Below are positions 40,368 through 49,430 of a stretch of DNA of 64,000 nt, one piece after another. Position 1 is the first letter of the stretch. Each line of letters opens with the position of its first letter. This stretch comes from Lacrimispora amygdalina (GTDB lineage: Bacteria > Bacillota > Clostridia > Lachnospirales > Lachnospiraceae), in the NCBI RefSeq assembly GCF_900205965.1, contig NZ_OAOF01000010.1, positions 1-64,000 of the forward strand, given 5' to 3'. Under the pieces are notes generated by a model that did not search any database, was not told the DNA's origin, and saw only the letters and a program-made list of their open reading frames with translations. The position numbers and the translations under genes are program-made.

Positions 40368-41201
40368 ATGAAGCATATCTTTTTAAATTTAAAACGTTTT
40401 GATATTCCCAGAGAATACAGCGGAGTAAACAGCATTGCCAGTCCATGTGAATGGGGATCATACATAGTTAGTAAAGTGCAGGAAGAATTAAAGCAGTATC
40501 AAAAAGATGATGTGGAATTTGTGATGTATATGCCGGAAGCGCATATTATCAATGCAGTAAAAGAGCGGAAAGAAGATTCGAATCTTAAAATCGGCTGTCA
40601 GAGCGTGTTTCGTGAAGATACCGCACCAGGAATGAACTTTGGCGCTTTTACTACTCAGAGAACCGGTAATTCCATGAAGGCGATTGGCTGCGACAGCACA
40701 ATCATCGGACATTGTGAGGAGCGAAAGGACAAAGCAGGCATTTTGTCTGAAGTTGGAGTGGAGGACTCTGATGCAGTCAACCGTATACTAAACAGGGAGA
40801 TTAAGGCAGCAATCCAGGCAGGACTGGACGTGCTTTACTGCATCGGTGAAACAGCAGACCAGCAGGAAAACTGGAAGGAAGTTTTAAAAAGCCAGCTGAC
40901 CATCGGATTAGACGGAGTTGATATCAGTAAAGTGGCAGTCGCCTATGAGCCTGTATGGGCCATCGGACCTGGAAAAACACCGCCTGACAGAGAATATATC
41001 CGAAAAATAGCCTGCTTTATCAAAGAGGTAAAAAACGGGATTGCAGTAACCTATGGCGGAGGACTCAAAACAGATAATGCCGCCATGCTGGCCTCTATTC
41101 CTGAAATCGACGGCGGGCTTATTGCGCTCACAAGATTTTCAGGAGAGATTGGTTTTTACCCGGATGAATATCTTGAAATAATACGTACATATTTAGGATA
41201 G
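40368..41201 (+). CDS. Triose-phosphate-isomerase-like protein
   Basis: A 277-residue TIM homologue. The catalytic triad is kept: Lys9 in NLKR, His115 in GHCEER (GHSERR in housekeeping TIM) and Glu194 in AYEPVWAIG; the phosphate loop YGGGLK is also present. The altered flanking residues and the operon position suggest a specialised paralogue, for example one acting on a triose or tetrulose phosphate from the preceding aldolase. Fifteen bases separate the two genes. Confidence 0.85.
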   Translation: MKHIFLNLKRFDIPREYSGVNSIASPCEWGSYIVSKVQEELKQYQKDDVEFVMYMPEAHIINAVKERKEDSNLKIGCQSVFREDTAPGMNFGAFTTQRTGNSMKAIGCDSTIIGHCEERKDKAGILSEVGVEDSDAVNRILNREIKAAIQAGLDVLYCIGETADQQENWKEVLKSQLTIGLDGVDISKVAVAYEPVWAIGPGKTPPDREYIRKIACFIKEVKNGIAVTYGGGLKTDNAAMLASIPEIDGGLIALTRFSGEIGFYPDEYLEIIRTYLG

Positions 41202-41233
41202 ATTAAAATTTGTTATGAAAGTGAGGAACCGAA

Positions 41234-42706
41234 ATGAAATTACAGTTTGAATATGGACATGGTTTTGTAAATGCCGAATTGCCGGACAGCACAGATGTAT
41301 TTATACCAGGAGAAACAGTTGCAGATCCGCCTTATATACCGGAGGACCAGCTGGAGGCAAAGACTCTCGAATCTCTTCGTAATCCCATTGGTATGGAGCC
41401 ATTAACAAAGCTGGCTAAAAAGGGATCAAAGGTAACAATAATTTTTCCTGACAGAGTAAAAGGAGGAGAACAGGCAACTGCTCACCGTAAGATTTCAATA
41501 AAATTAATTCTTCAGGAATTGTACAGCGCAGGAGTGGAAAAGAAAGACATTCTCTTAATCTGCTCCAATGGTCTGCACAGAAAAAACACCAAGGAAGAGA
41601 TCTATAATATCCTTGGAAAGGAATTATTCCATGAGTTCTGGTTCACCCATCAGATAATCAATCACGACAGCGAAGATTATGATCATCTGGTCGACTTAGG
41701 CGTTACAGACCGGGGAGATCCGGTCATCATGAATAAATATGTGTATGACAGTGATGTGGCGATCCTGATCGGACATACCCAGGGTAATCCCTATGGCGGT
41801 TATTCCGGCGGCTATAAGCATTGTTCTACCGGTATCACACATTGGAAATCCATTGGTTCCCATCATGTTCCGGAGGTTATGCACCGGGATGATTTCGTTC
41901 CTGTCAGCGGGAAATCATTAATGAGATCTAAATTTGATGAGATTGGCGAGTATATGGAGAAATGCATGGGCAAGAAGTTCTTCTGCTGTGATGCAGTTCT
42001 TGATACCTATTCAAGGCAGATTGAAATCAACAGCGGCTATGCAAAAGAGATGCAGCCGGTTTCCTGGAAAACAGCGGATAAAAGAACCTATGTGCCATTT
42101 GCTGAGAAGAAATATGACGTAATGATCTTTGGTATGCCCCAGTTCTTCCATTATGGAGAGGGTATGGGGACGAACCCGATCATGCTGATGCAGGCTCTTT
42201 CTGCGCAGGTAATCCGTCATAAAAGAGTCATGAGTGATAAGTGTGTCATTATCTGTGCATCAACCTGCAATGGTTATTTCCATGATGAGTTATGGCCCTA
42301 TACCAGAGAGATGTATGAGATGTTCCAGACAGATCATATGAATACACTTCCGGATATGAACCGTCTGGGCGAATATTTTGCGACAAATGAGGAGTACATC
42401 AGAAAATACCGTTATACCAACGCATTTCATCCGTTCCATGGCTTTTCCATGATTTCCTGCGGTCATCTGGCAGAGAAGAATACATCTGCGATTTACATTG
42501 TGGGTGCAGAACAGCCAGGCTACGCAAGAGGAATGGGATTAAAAACAAGGGCAACGATTGAGGAAGCACTTGCTGATGCAAAACTCAAATATGTGGGAGA
42601 AAATCCAAATATTCTGGCTCTTCCAAAAACATTTAAATTATCAGCCGTTCATCTTATGATGAAGGATGAAGTATACACCGGAGACAACATGTATCATCAT
42701 CACTAA
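41234..42706 (+). CDS. LarA-like nickel-pincer racemase/epimerase
   Basis: A 490-residue protein of the lactate racemase (LarA, DUF2088) superfamily. His115 (SNGLHRK), His181 (LIGHTQG) and Lys195 (GGYSGGYKH) correspond to LarA His108, His174 and the cofactor-bearing Lys184. LarA enzymes invert a 2-hydroxy-acid carbon by hydride transfer to a nickel pincer nucleotide. This one lies among sugar-phosphate genes, so its substrate is more likely a sugar acid or sugar than lactate. A LarC1-like protein is encoded two genes on. LarB and LarE are not in the window. Confidence 0.85.
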   Translation: MKLQFEYGHGFVNAELPDSTDVFIPGETVADPPYIPEDQLEAKTLESLRNPIGMEPLTKLAKKGSKVTIIFPDRVKGGEQATAHRKISIKLILQELYSAGVEKKDILLICSNGLHRKNTKEEIYNILGKELFHEFWFTHQIINHDSEDYDHLVDLGVTDRGDPVIMNKYVYDSDVAILIGHTQGNPYGGYSGGYKHCSTGITHWKSIGSHHVPEVMHRDDFVPVSGKSLMRSKFDEIGEYMEKCMGKKFFCCDAVLDTYSRQIEINSGYAKEMQPVSWKTADKRTYVPFAEKKYDVMIFGMPQFFHYGEGMGTNPIMLMQALSAQVIRHKRVMSDKCVIICASTCNGYFHDELWPYTREMYEMFQTDHMNTLPDMNRLGEYFATNEEYIRKYRYTNAFHPFHGFSMISCGHLAEKNTSAIYIVGAEQPGYARGMGLKTRATIEEALADAKLKYVGENPNILALPKTFKLSAVHLMMKDEVYTGDNMYHHH

Positions 42707-42740
42707 CAGATTAAAACTTGGAATAAGGATTGGTGGATCA

Positions 42741-43859
42741 ATGCAGCGTAGTAAATGGGTTACGATGGAAGAGGGGATTTTAGAAGCGTATATACGAAAT
42801 CTCAGCGGGGAGATTGTTCTTGGAATTGATGGATTTATTGATCAGGTATGGCAGGTAGTTGAAACAAGAACCCTGGATAATAACTACATACTGATTGATA
42901 AGATGCAGGAGTTTGGAAAACTCATTGTCAACCGCAGAGAAGGCGGTATGGCAAATGAGCTGATTAAAAAGAGGCGAAGCTATGGCGGATTTACTGCCAA
43001 TACCGGAAAAGCTCTGGGAAATATGGATTTGTCAACGACTCTGATTGGAATGTATGGAAAAGAAGAAATTGATAAGATATTTCTTGATCTGGAAAAGAAG
43101 TGTAAATTAATATCCGTTGGAGATCCTGTAGTCAGTACAATTCTTGAATTCACTGACGGGAAAATCATGATGCCGAATTTAGATGAACTGCTGAATTTTA
43201 CATGGGATGATTTCCTCAGCATAATCGGACATGATCAATTACAAAAGATATTATTAAACGCTGATATTGTATCATTGGGATACTGGTCAAACATGCCTGA
43301 TTTTGATACGTTTATGACGAAACTCAATGAGAATTATTTCCATACAGACCGGCCAAGACGGTTGTTCTTTGATTTTGCAAATATAAAGAAACGAAGTGTG
43401 GAGGCGATTAACTCCACTTTCCGGGTTTTAGAAAAAGTGAATGATAAAATACCCGTGAGCCTCAGTTTAAATGAACATGAAGCGGTTATATTGTTCTCTT
43501 ATTATGACCGGAATTTTTCTGATGACTGTGAAGAGGTTGCAAGGGACTCGGAATATATCAGAAGCATCATAGGTCTTGATGAGCTGATTATACACACTCC
43601 CCAATATGCGGTTTTATCTTCCAAAACAGAGGGAATAGAGTTATTAGAGCAGGATTACTGCGCGGCGCCTGTGATAACCACGGGAGCCGGCGATACATTT
43701 AACGGCGGATACATTGCCGCATGCCTGGGTAATCTGAAAGCTGCACAACGTCTTGCCATAGCAAATGCAGCCACCAGATTTTATATAAGCAACAGTCATA
43801 CGCCTGACAGGCAGGAGCTGATTTCAGAGATAAAACGGATTAAAAAAGTTTTAAGCTGA
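42741..43859 (+). CDS. PfkB-family sugar kinase
   Basis: A 372-residue ribokinase-fold protein. The C-terminal ATP site TTGAGDTFNGG includes the catalytic base Asp318, and the N-terminus has the substrate-side GIDGFIDQ. It should phosphorylate a hydroxyl of a sugar or sugar phosphate, feeding the aldolase encoded upstream. It is longer than typical PfkB enzymes (about 310) because of N-terminal and central insertions. Start at ATG 42741, with GGTGG ahead; the longer frame from 42666 would overlap the racemase gene and has no ribosome site. Confidence 0.85.
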   Translation: MQRSKWVTMEEGILEAYIRNLSGEIVLGIDGFIDQVWQVVETRTLDNNYILIDKMQEFGKLIVNRREGGMANELIKKRRSYGGFTANTGKALGNMDLSTTLIGMYGKEEIDKIFLDLEKKCKLISVGDPVVSTILEFTDGKIMMPNLDELLNFTWDDFLSIIGHDQLQKILLNADIVSLGYWSNMPDFDTFMTKLNENYFHTDRPRRLFFDFANIKKRSVEAINSTFRVLEKVNDKIPVSLSLNEHEAVILFSYYDRNFSDDCEEVARDSEYIRSIIGLDELIIHTPQYAVLSSKTEGIELLEQDYCAAPVITTGAGDTFNGGYIAACLGNLKAAQRLAIANAATRFYISNSHTPDRQELISEIKRIKKVLS

Positions 43860-43889
43860 AGTTTTTGAAACAAAAGGAAGGTAACAGGT

Positions 43890-44696
43890 ATGGACAATAT
43901 ATTGTATTTGGATTGCACTTCCGGAATCAGCGGGGATATGTTTGTCGCTTCCCTGCTTGATTTGGGAGCTGACAGGGAGGTTATGCAAAAAGCGTTAGAC
44001 AGCCTTCTGGTTCATGGGTTCGAAGTAAAAATAAGCAGAGTGGAAAAATCAGGACGTAATGCATGTGATTTTTGTGTTGTTTTAGATGAAAAGCATGAAA
44101 ACCATGATCATGATATGCAGTATCTTCACGGCAAAGCAGAAGGGCATTCCCATAAGGAAGCCGCCCATCACGACCATGAGTGCAGGGGTATTATTGAGAT
44201 AAATGAAATTATTGAAAAAGCCGACATGACACCGGGGGCAAGAGCGCTGGCTAAAAAAATATTTTCAATTCTGGCAGAAGCGGAAGCAAAAGCCCATCAG
44301 GTTCCGGTAGAAAAGGTACATTTTCATGAGGTGGGGGCAGTTGATTCCATTGCGGACATCGTTGCGGCGGCAGTCTGTTTTGACAATCTGGGTATAAACA
44401 GAACGATTATTCCGCAGATATGCGATGGAACGGGCACCATACGCTGTCGTCACGGGGTGCTGCCTGTTCCGGTGCCGGCGGTGAAAAATATCGATCTGGC
44501 ACATAAGCTGAACCTCCATATTACAGATGTGGAGGGAGAATTAGTTACTCCGACGGGGGCCGCGATTGCCGCTGCAATCCGTACTGATGAACAACTGCCA
44601 GATCATTTTACCATAAGCAGGACCGGTTTGGGAGCAGGAAAGAGAACTTACAAATGTCCGGGCATTTTAAGAGCTGTCTTTATTACAGAAGATTAA
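43890..44696 (+). CDS. LarC1-like nickel-insertion protein, without LarC2
   Basis: A 268-residue protein matching the N-terminal half of LarC (opens LYLDCTSGISGDMF, ends GLGAGKRTYKCPGILRAVF). A histidine-rich stretch around residues 69-99 (NHDHD, GHSHKEAAHHDHE) is typical of nickel handling. LarC is the CTP-dependent cyclometallase that inserts nickel into the pincer cofactor. In Lactiplantibacillus plantarum it is made from larC1 and larC2 by programmed frameshift. Here the frame stops at the LarC1/LarC2 boundary and the next 117 bases do not encode LarC2 in any frame. Confidence 0.85.
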   Translation: MDNILYLDCTSGISGDMFVASLLDLGADREVMQKALDSLLVHGFEVKISRVEKSGRNACDFCVVLDEKHENHDHDMQYLHGKAEGHSHKEAAHHDHECRGIIEINEIIEKADMTPGARALAKKIFSILAEAEAKAHQVPVEKVHFHEVGAVDSIADIVAAAVCFDNLGINRTIIPQICDGTGTIRCRHGVLPVPVPAVKNIDLAHKLNLHITDVEGELVTPTGAAIAAAIRTDEQLPDHFTISRTGLGAGKRTYKCPGILRAVFITED

Positions 44697-44813
44697 AACC
44701 CGTCCACATGTCGTTTGCCGATGTTAACTAAATAATTGGTAATGGAAGAAATTATTCTGATTTGCTGTTATAATATTTTTAGTTATCTTAAAAAGCAAGG
44801 AGGAAATAGTTGT

Positions 44814-45962
44814 ATGCCGCCAGTGAATTTACTGATTAAGCCAGCTTCCGGATTGTGCAATATGGAGTGCGACTACTGTTTTTATTGTGATGAGACAGAA
44901 AAGAGAAAGCAGGCTTCTTATGGATTTATGTCAAAAGAGACCTTGGCCAATGTGATACGTAAGGCACTTTCTTATGGAGAGCAGAGTGTTGGGATTGCAT
45001 TCCAGGGAGGAGAACCGACTCTTTGCGGAATTGATTTTTTTGAAGAGGCAGTCCGGTGTGTAAAACAGTACAATGGAAACAATTTAAAGATTGAATATGC
45101 ACTTCAGACCAATGGTTACGCAATTACGGAGGAATGGTGCGAATTCTTTAAAAAGAACCACTTTCTTGTAGGATTATCCGTTGACGGTATGGAAGGGACT
45201 CATGATAAGTACAGGCACAGCAAAAACGGAGAAGGAACATACCAGAAGGTTCTCCAGGCAGCCAGACTTATGAAGAAAAGCGGTGTGGATTTTAATATAC
45301 TCACAGTGGTAAACAGGGAAACGGCAGAAAATATCGTACCCATTTACAAGGAATACAAGAGAAATGGCTGGGAATATTTACAGTTCATTGCCTGCCTGGA
45401 TCCCCTTGGGGAAACCCGCGGACAAAGGGAATATTCCCTTACCCCAAAGGCGTACGGGGAGTTCTTAATCAAGCTTTTTCACCTGTGGTATAAAGACTGG
45501 AAACGGGGAAAACAGCCCTTTATCAGACAGTTTGAAAACTACATCGGCATTATGCTGAAGTACGAACCAGAATCTTGTGAGCAGAGAGGCATATGCGGAA
45601 TACAGAATGTAGTGGAGGCTGACGGCGGAGTCTATCCCTGCGATTTTTATGTTCTGGATGAATTTAAGCTGGGAAATCTAAACCAGGATACAATGGCAAA
45701 AATACAGGAACGAAGATCAGAGATCGGCTTTGTTGATCGGTCTTTGAATCATTCCGAAGACTGCAGACAGTGCCGCTGGTTTTCTCTCTGCCGCGGCGGA
45801 TGTTACCGCTGCAGAGAAGGTGTGGTGGATAATTATTTCTGCGAAAGCTACCGGATGTTTTTTGAGAACTGTTTTACACAGATGGAGGAAATAAGCCGGT
45901 TTCTGTTAGCGACCAGGTATATCGGAGCCGGGGACGGTCGAGGATTTCATAATATAAAATAA
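44814..45962 (+). CDS. Anaerobic sulfatase-maturating enzyme (radical SAM)
   Basis: A 382-residue radical-SAM/SPASM protein of the anSME family. It opens MPPVNLLIKPASGLCNMEC, with the cluster cysteines C15-x3-C19-x2-C22. Auxiliary-cluster cysteines follow in CGIQN, YPCDFY and CRQCRWFSLCRGGCYRC. It oxidises the active-site cysteine of sulfatases to formylglycine without oxygen, so it is needed by both sulfatases here. Start at ATG 44814, with AAGGAGG 10 bases ahead; a longer in-frame start at 44736 lacks a site. Confidence 0.95.
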   Translation: MPPVNLLIKPASGLCNMECDYCFYCDETEKRKQASYGFMSKETLANVIRKALSYGEQSVGIAFQGGEPTLCGIDFFEEAVRCVKQYNGNNLKIEYALQTNGYAITEEWCEFFKKNHFLVGLSVDGMEGTHDKYRHSKNGEGTYQKVLQAARLMKKSGVDFNILTVVNRETAENIVPIYKEYKRNGWEYLQFIACLDPLGETRGQREYSLTPKAYGEFLIKLFHLWYKDWKRGKQPFIRQFENYIGIMLKYEPESCEQRGICGIQNVVEADGGVYPCDFYVLDEFKLGNLNQDTMAKIQERRSEIGFVDRSLNHSEDCRQCRWFSLCRGGCYRCREGVVDNYFCESYRMFFENCFTQMEEISRFLLATRYIGAGDGRGFHNIK

Positions 45963-46050
45963 AATTTTTAGAGAATATCTGAAGTTTATGATTTTGTCTG
46001 CATATTTTCCTGGTGACTACAGAAACTAATGTCACACAGGAGGTAAGATT

Positions 46051-46263
46051 ATGGCAAAAGCAGGAATGAGAAGACCGAGTCCTTATGATCCCAAAAATCA
46101 TGGAACGGAAAATCATGAAAAAATGCATCATCCAAAGAATGAACAGGCCAGGGTTCCCGAGATTCAGGGAGCTGCTAAAAACAGCAATGAAAAAGCAGGT
46201 CCTATCAACGCTCCAGACTGGGCGAGCGACGATTACAAAACCGGAAAAAAGAGTGAGGACTGA
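46051..46263 (+). CDS. Small hydrophilic protein of unknown function
   Basis: A 70-residue protein, strongly hydrophilic and rich in Asn, Lys, Pro, His and Glu (MRRPSPYDPKNHGTENHEKM), probably disordered. A perfect AGGAGGT ribosome site lies 8 bases before the ATG, and a terminator follows the stop, both arguing for a real gene. It may be the last gene of the sulfatase operon. No function can be assigned. Confidence 0.7.
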   Translation: MAKAGMRRPSPYDPKNHGTENHEKMHHPKNEQARVPEIQGAAKNSNEKAGPINAPDWASDDYKTGKKSED

Positions 46264-46270
46264 TCAATGA

Positions 46271-46308
46271 GAAGGACTTAGCAATGTTTAGAGCTAAGTT
46301 CTTCTTTC
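46271..46308 (+). terminator. Terminator after the sulfatase/lar operon
   Basis: GAAGGACTTAGC pairs with GCTAAGTTCTTC (one G-U) and is followed by TTTCGGTTTT. Confidence 0.8.
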
Positions 46309-46344
46309 GGTTTTCAGGGTATATTCATTTCTGATAAAATTCTG

Positions 46345-46720
46345 TCAAATCATTGAAATTTATTGTTGTCCGGTTTGGTTTAATCCCCAGGGATATTGAT
46401 GAGGCGGCCTTTCTTGACGGGTGCAATAAGTGGCAGTTATTTATAAAGGTGATTCTGCCGATTTCCAAGCCGGCAGTGGCAACTCTGGTTATCACCGATT
46501 TTCTGGCAACCTGGAACGAATATTTACTTGCCAGTGTTATTATAAATGATAATGCAAAAAAACTGTTCCAGTGGGAATTATGACGTTTGTCGGAGAGCAT
46601 GGAACAGATTATGGTTATTTATGTGCAGGAGTTCTGCTTTCGGTGATTCCGGTATTAGTGGTATATCTGGTTTTTCAGCGCCATTTCGTAGAAGGAATGG
46701 CGGGAGCAGTAAAATCATAA
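46345..46720 (+). pseudogene. Remnant of a CUT1 sugar ABC permease (MalG type)
   Basis: Only the last 120 or so residues of a roughly 280-residue permease remain. The first frame reads IPRDIDEAAFLDGCNKWQLF, the EAA loop that couples to the ATPase, and stops at 46583. The sequence continues in another frame from about 46571 (IMTFVGEHGTDYGYL ... FVEGMAGAVKS) to the stop at 46720. One missing base in CTGTTCCAGT, near 46568, explains the shift. With no start or N-terminal helices, it cannot be functional. The GH gene 18 bases downstream was probably part of the same former operon. Confidence 0.85.
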
Positions 46721-46738
46721 TAAATTTAGGAGATTGAT

Positions 46739-48271
46739 ATGACAGAATTTATTCAGAAACTTGAAAAATGGGACACATGGGAAATAACCTGTCCCGGTCA
46801 CACCGATAAAAATCCGTTTGTGGATTATAAAATCCAGGGAACCTTTACCGGCGCCCATGAATGCAAAACAGTGGATGGCTTTTACGATGGAGACGGGAAC
46901 TATGTGGTCCGGTTTATGCCTTCCTTTGAAGGGAACTATAAATTTTTTATCAGCGGAAGTTTTTCTGAGAAGACCCTGCAGGGAACCTTTGAAGTACTTC
47001 CTGCTTCCGGCAGCAATCATGGACCTGTCCGTGTTGCAAATACATATCATTTTGCCTATGAAGACGGTGTTCCCTATTATTCCGTTGGAACGACCTGCTA
47101 TGTATGGGAGCTGCAAGCGGAAGAATTACAGAAACAGACTCTGGAGACTCTTAAGACGAGCGCATTTAACAAAATTCGCTTCTGTATTTTACCAAAACAT
47201 TATGATTACAATTTAAATGAACCGGTATCTTATCCATTTATAGGAACTCCCTGTGACAGCACAAAATTAACCAGTGATAATTTTCAGCAGTTTACTGGAA
47301 GGGCAGAGGGAAACCAGTGGGATTATTCCCGCTTTAATCCTAAGCATTTCCGGCATATTGAAGAATGTATCAGACAGCTGAGAGATTTGTCCATTGAAGC
47401 GGATTTGATCGTTATGCACCCCTATGACAGGTGGGGGTTCAGTCTCATGAGCAGAGAGCAGGACGAACGATACTGGAACTATGTGATTGCAAGATTTTCT
47501 GCATACAGGAATGTCTGGTGGTCACTTGCCAATGAATATGATCTTATGCCTCAAAAGTCCGTGGAGGATTGGGAAAATTATGCAGGGATCATATGCAGAA
47601 AGGACCAATACAATCACTTGAGATCCATTCATAACTGCAGGCCTTTTTATGATTATACCAGACCGTGGATTACCCACTGCAGTATACAAAGGCAGGATAT
47701 CTACAAAACGGCTGAATACGTGGATGAATGGAGAGAACGGTATAAAAAGCCGGTAGTACTGGATGAAATAGTCTATGAAGGAAACATCCAGCATGGCTGG
47801 GGAAATATCAGCGGAAAGGAACTGGTGCGCAGGTTCTGGGAAGCCAGCTTGCGAGGGGGATACGCACATGGAGAAACTTACATGAACCCAGATGGGATCT
47901 TGTGGTGGTCCCACGGCGGTGTTCTGCACGGAGAAAGCCCGGAAAGGCTGAAGTTTCTGTATCGGATACTATCAGAAACACCGGGCTATGGACTGATGCC
48001 GTTAAAACAGGCCTGGGACGAGGTGTGTGCAACCACTGAAGATGTCAGCTCTATGATACTGAATATTAAAAGCTATTATCTGTACTACTATGGGTTTAAC
48101 AGACCTTCCTTCCGGGAGTTTTACTTTGATGATACTACAGAATTTCATGTAGAAGTCATTGATACATGGGATATGGAAATTCAGTACAGGGGAATATTTA
48201 AGGGGAAATTCAAAGTGGAACTGCCGGGGAAGGAATATATGGCGGTCCGCATAAGGAAGCATCAGGCATAG
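46739..48271 (+). CDS. Apiosidase-like glycoside hydrolase (DUF5060-DUF4038-DUF5605)
   Basis: A 510-residue cytosolic enzyme. Residues 1-85 form a DUF5060 beta-sandwich, then a clan-A TIM barrel (DUF4038-like), then a C-terminal DUF5605 beta domain (about 430-510). The likely acid/base is Glu266 in LANEYD and the nucleophile Glu343 in LDEIVYEG. Related enzymes cleave apiose or other unusual pentose linkages of plant polysaccharides; the exact substrate is unknown. It follows a decayed sugar permease, so it may depend on another uptake system. Confidence 0.82.
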   Translation: MTEFIQKLEKWDTWEITCPGHTDKNPFVDYKIQGTFTGAHECKTVDGFYDGDGNYVVRFMPSFEGNYKFFISGSFSEKTLQGTFEVLPASGSNHGPVRVANTYHFAYEDGVPYYSVGTTCYVWELQAEELQKQTLETLKTSAFNKIRFCILPKHYDYNLNEPVSYPFIGTPCDSTKLTSDNFQQFTGRAEGNQWDYSRFNPKHFRHIEECIRQLRDLSIEADLIVMHPYDRWGFSLMSREQDERYWNYVIARFSAYRNVWWSLANEYDLMPQKSVEDWENYAGIICRKDQYNHLRSIHNCRPFYDYTRPWITHCSIQRQDIYKTAEYVDEWRERYKKPVVLDEIVYEGNIQHGWGNISGKELVRRFWEASLRGGYAHGETYMNPDGILWWSHGGVLHGESPERLKFLYRILSETPGYGLMPLKQAWDEVCATTEDVSSMILNIKSYYLYYYGFNRPSFREFYFDDTTEFHVEVIDTWDMEIQYRGIFKGKFKVELPGKEYMAVRIRKHQA

Positions 48272-48311
48272 AGACAGCAGGGAAAGAAATATAGTCTGGT
48301 GGGGATTATAC

Positions 48312-48340
48312 TGGACCATAGCCGGGCAATATGATATACT
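48312..48340 (+). promoter_or_regulatory. Promoter of the LacI-family gene
   Basis: TGGACC (48312-48317), 17 bases, TATACT (48335-48340). Confidence 0.5.
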
Positions 48341-48391
48341 GAACCCAAAAATTGATTTTAAGAATAAAGGACAGCAGGAGGAGATTGACCA

Positions 48392-49369
48392 ATGGCAACT
48401 CTTAAAGATGTGGCCGAACGGGCAGAAGTTACGGTCACCACTGTCTCGAGAGTCATTAATAACCGGGGCTATATCAGTGAGCAGACGAGAAAAAAGGTTT
48501 ACGATGTCATGAAGGAGCTGAATTATCAGCCCAATGAACTGGCGCGGTCCCTTTCCATGCAGAGAACCAATACCATAGGGATCATCGTCCCTCACATTGT
48601 TCATCCGTACTTTGCCAAGCTTATCAGCAACCTAGAGAATGCAGCTGCGAATAAAGGCTATAAGATATTACTTTGCAATTCAAAAGAAAAGAATGAAAAG
48701 GAACTGGAATACATCCAGATGTTTAAAAGCAACCGGGTATCCGGGATCGTACTTTGCAGCAGGAACGTTGATATTGAAGAGATGAAGAATTTAGACATTC
48801 CTGTCATTACAATAGAACGTAACTTAGAAGCAGGAACGGTGGGAATCCAGTGCGATAATTACCAGGGAGGCTGTCTGGCGACGGAACACTTAATATCCTG
48901 CGGCTGTAAGAATCTGCTACATTTAAGCGGAATCAAGAATGAAAACATGCCGGCAGATGCGAGAGCAGAAGGATTTATAGCCGTATGTGAGAAGTACGGC
49001 GTACGCCACCAGGAAGTAATGGCGACCAGCACGATTTACAATACTCTGGATTATCATGAGCATATCAGAAAGGCAATTGAGGCTGATCCTGGCGTAGACG
49101 GCATATTTGCAAGCAGTGATTTAATTGCAGCCCAGACCATTCAGATCTGTGCGGAAATGAACATCTCCATACCAGGTCAGATCCGTCTGGTTGGGTTTGA
49201 TGATGTGGATATTGCCCGGCTGACAACTCCCACAATTACAACGATCAGACAGCCGGTCAGGGAGATGGCGGAATGGGCGGTTGAATTTATACAGAGAAGT
49301 CTGGATCACGAAGCAGTTCCGGAGCAGTTTAAGCTGCCGGTTTCTCTTGTGAAAAGAAATTCATCATAA
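48392..49369 (+). CDS. LacI-family repressor, probably of the sucrose locus
   Basis: A 325-residue regulator: helix-turn-helix (TLKDVAERAEVTVTTVSRVIN), hinge YQPNELARSL, then a periplasmic-binding-protein-like sugar domain. It resembles ScrR/CcpA-type repressors. It lies directly upstream of the sucrose transport and cleavage genes, and a LacI-type palindrome overlaps their promoter at 49564, so it is the natural repressor of that operon. The effector is likely fructose, sucrose or a phosphate of these. Confidence 0.93.
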   Translation: MATLKDVAERAEVTVTTVSRVINNRGYISEQTRKKVYDVMKELNYQPNELARSLSMQRTNTIGIIVPHIVHPYFAKLISNLENAAANKGYKILLCNSKEKNEKELEYIQMFKSNRVSGIVLCSRNVDIEEMKNLDIPVITIERNLEAGTVGIQCDNYQGGCLATEHLISCGCKNLLHLSGIKNENMPADARAEGFIAVCEKYGVRHQEVMATSTIYNTLDYHEHIRKAIEADPGVDGIFASSDLIAAQTIQICAEMNISIPGQIRLVGFDDVDIARLTTPTITTIRQPVREMAEWAVEFIQRSLDHEAVPEQFKLPVSLVKRNSS

Positions 49370-49374
49370 ATAAG

Positions 49375-49409
49375 AAAGGCACTGGAATCTGAGACAGTGT
49401 CTTTTTTTT
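49375..49409 (+). terminator. Terminator after the LacI-family gene
   Basis: AGGCACTG pairs with CAGTGTCT around a 10-base loop, followed by eight T residues. Confidence 0.9.
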
Positions 49410-49430
49410 GCAGAAAAGATCCACATAACA

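Noticed and set aside
44697..44813. A possible larC2 continuation by frameshift after the LarC1-like gene
   Set aside because: No frame in this stretch encodes the conserved start of LarC2, so a programmed frameshift here would have no product.
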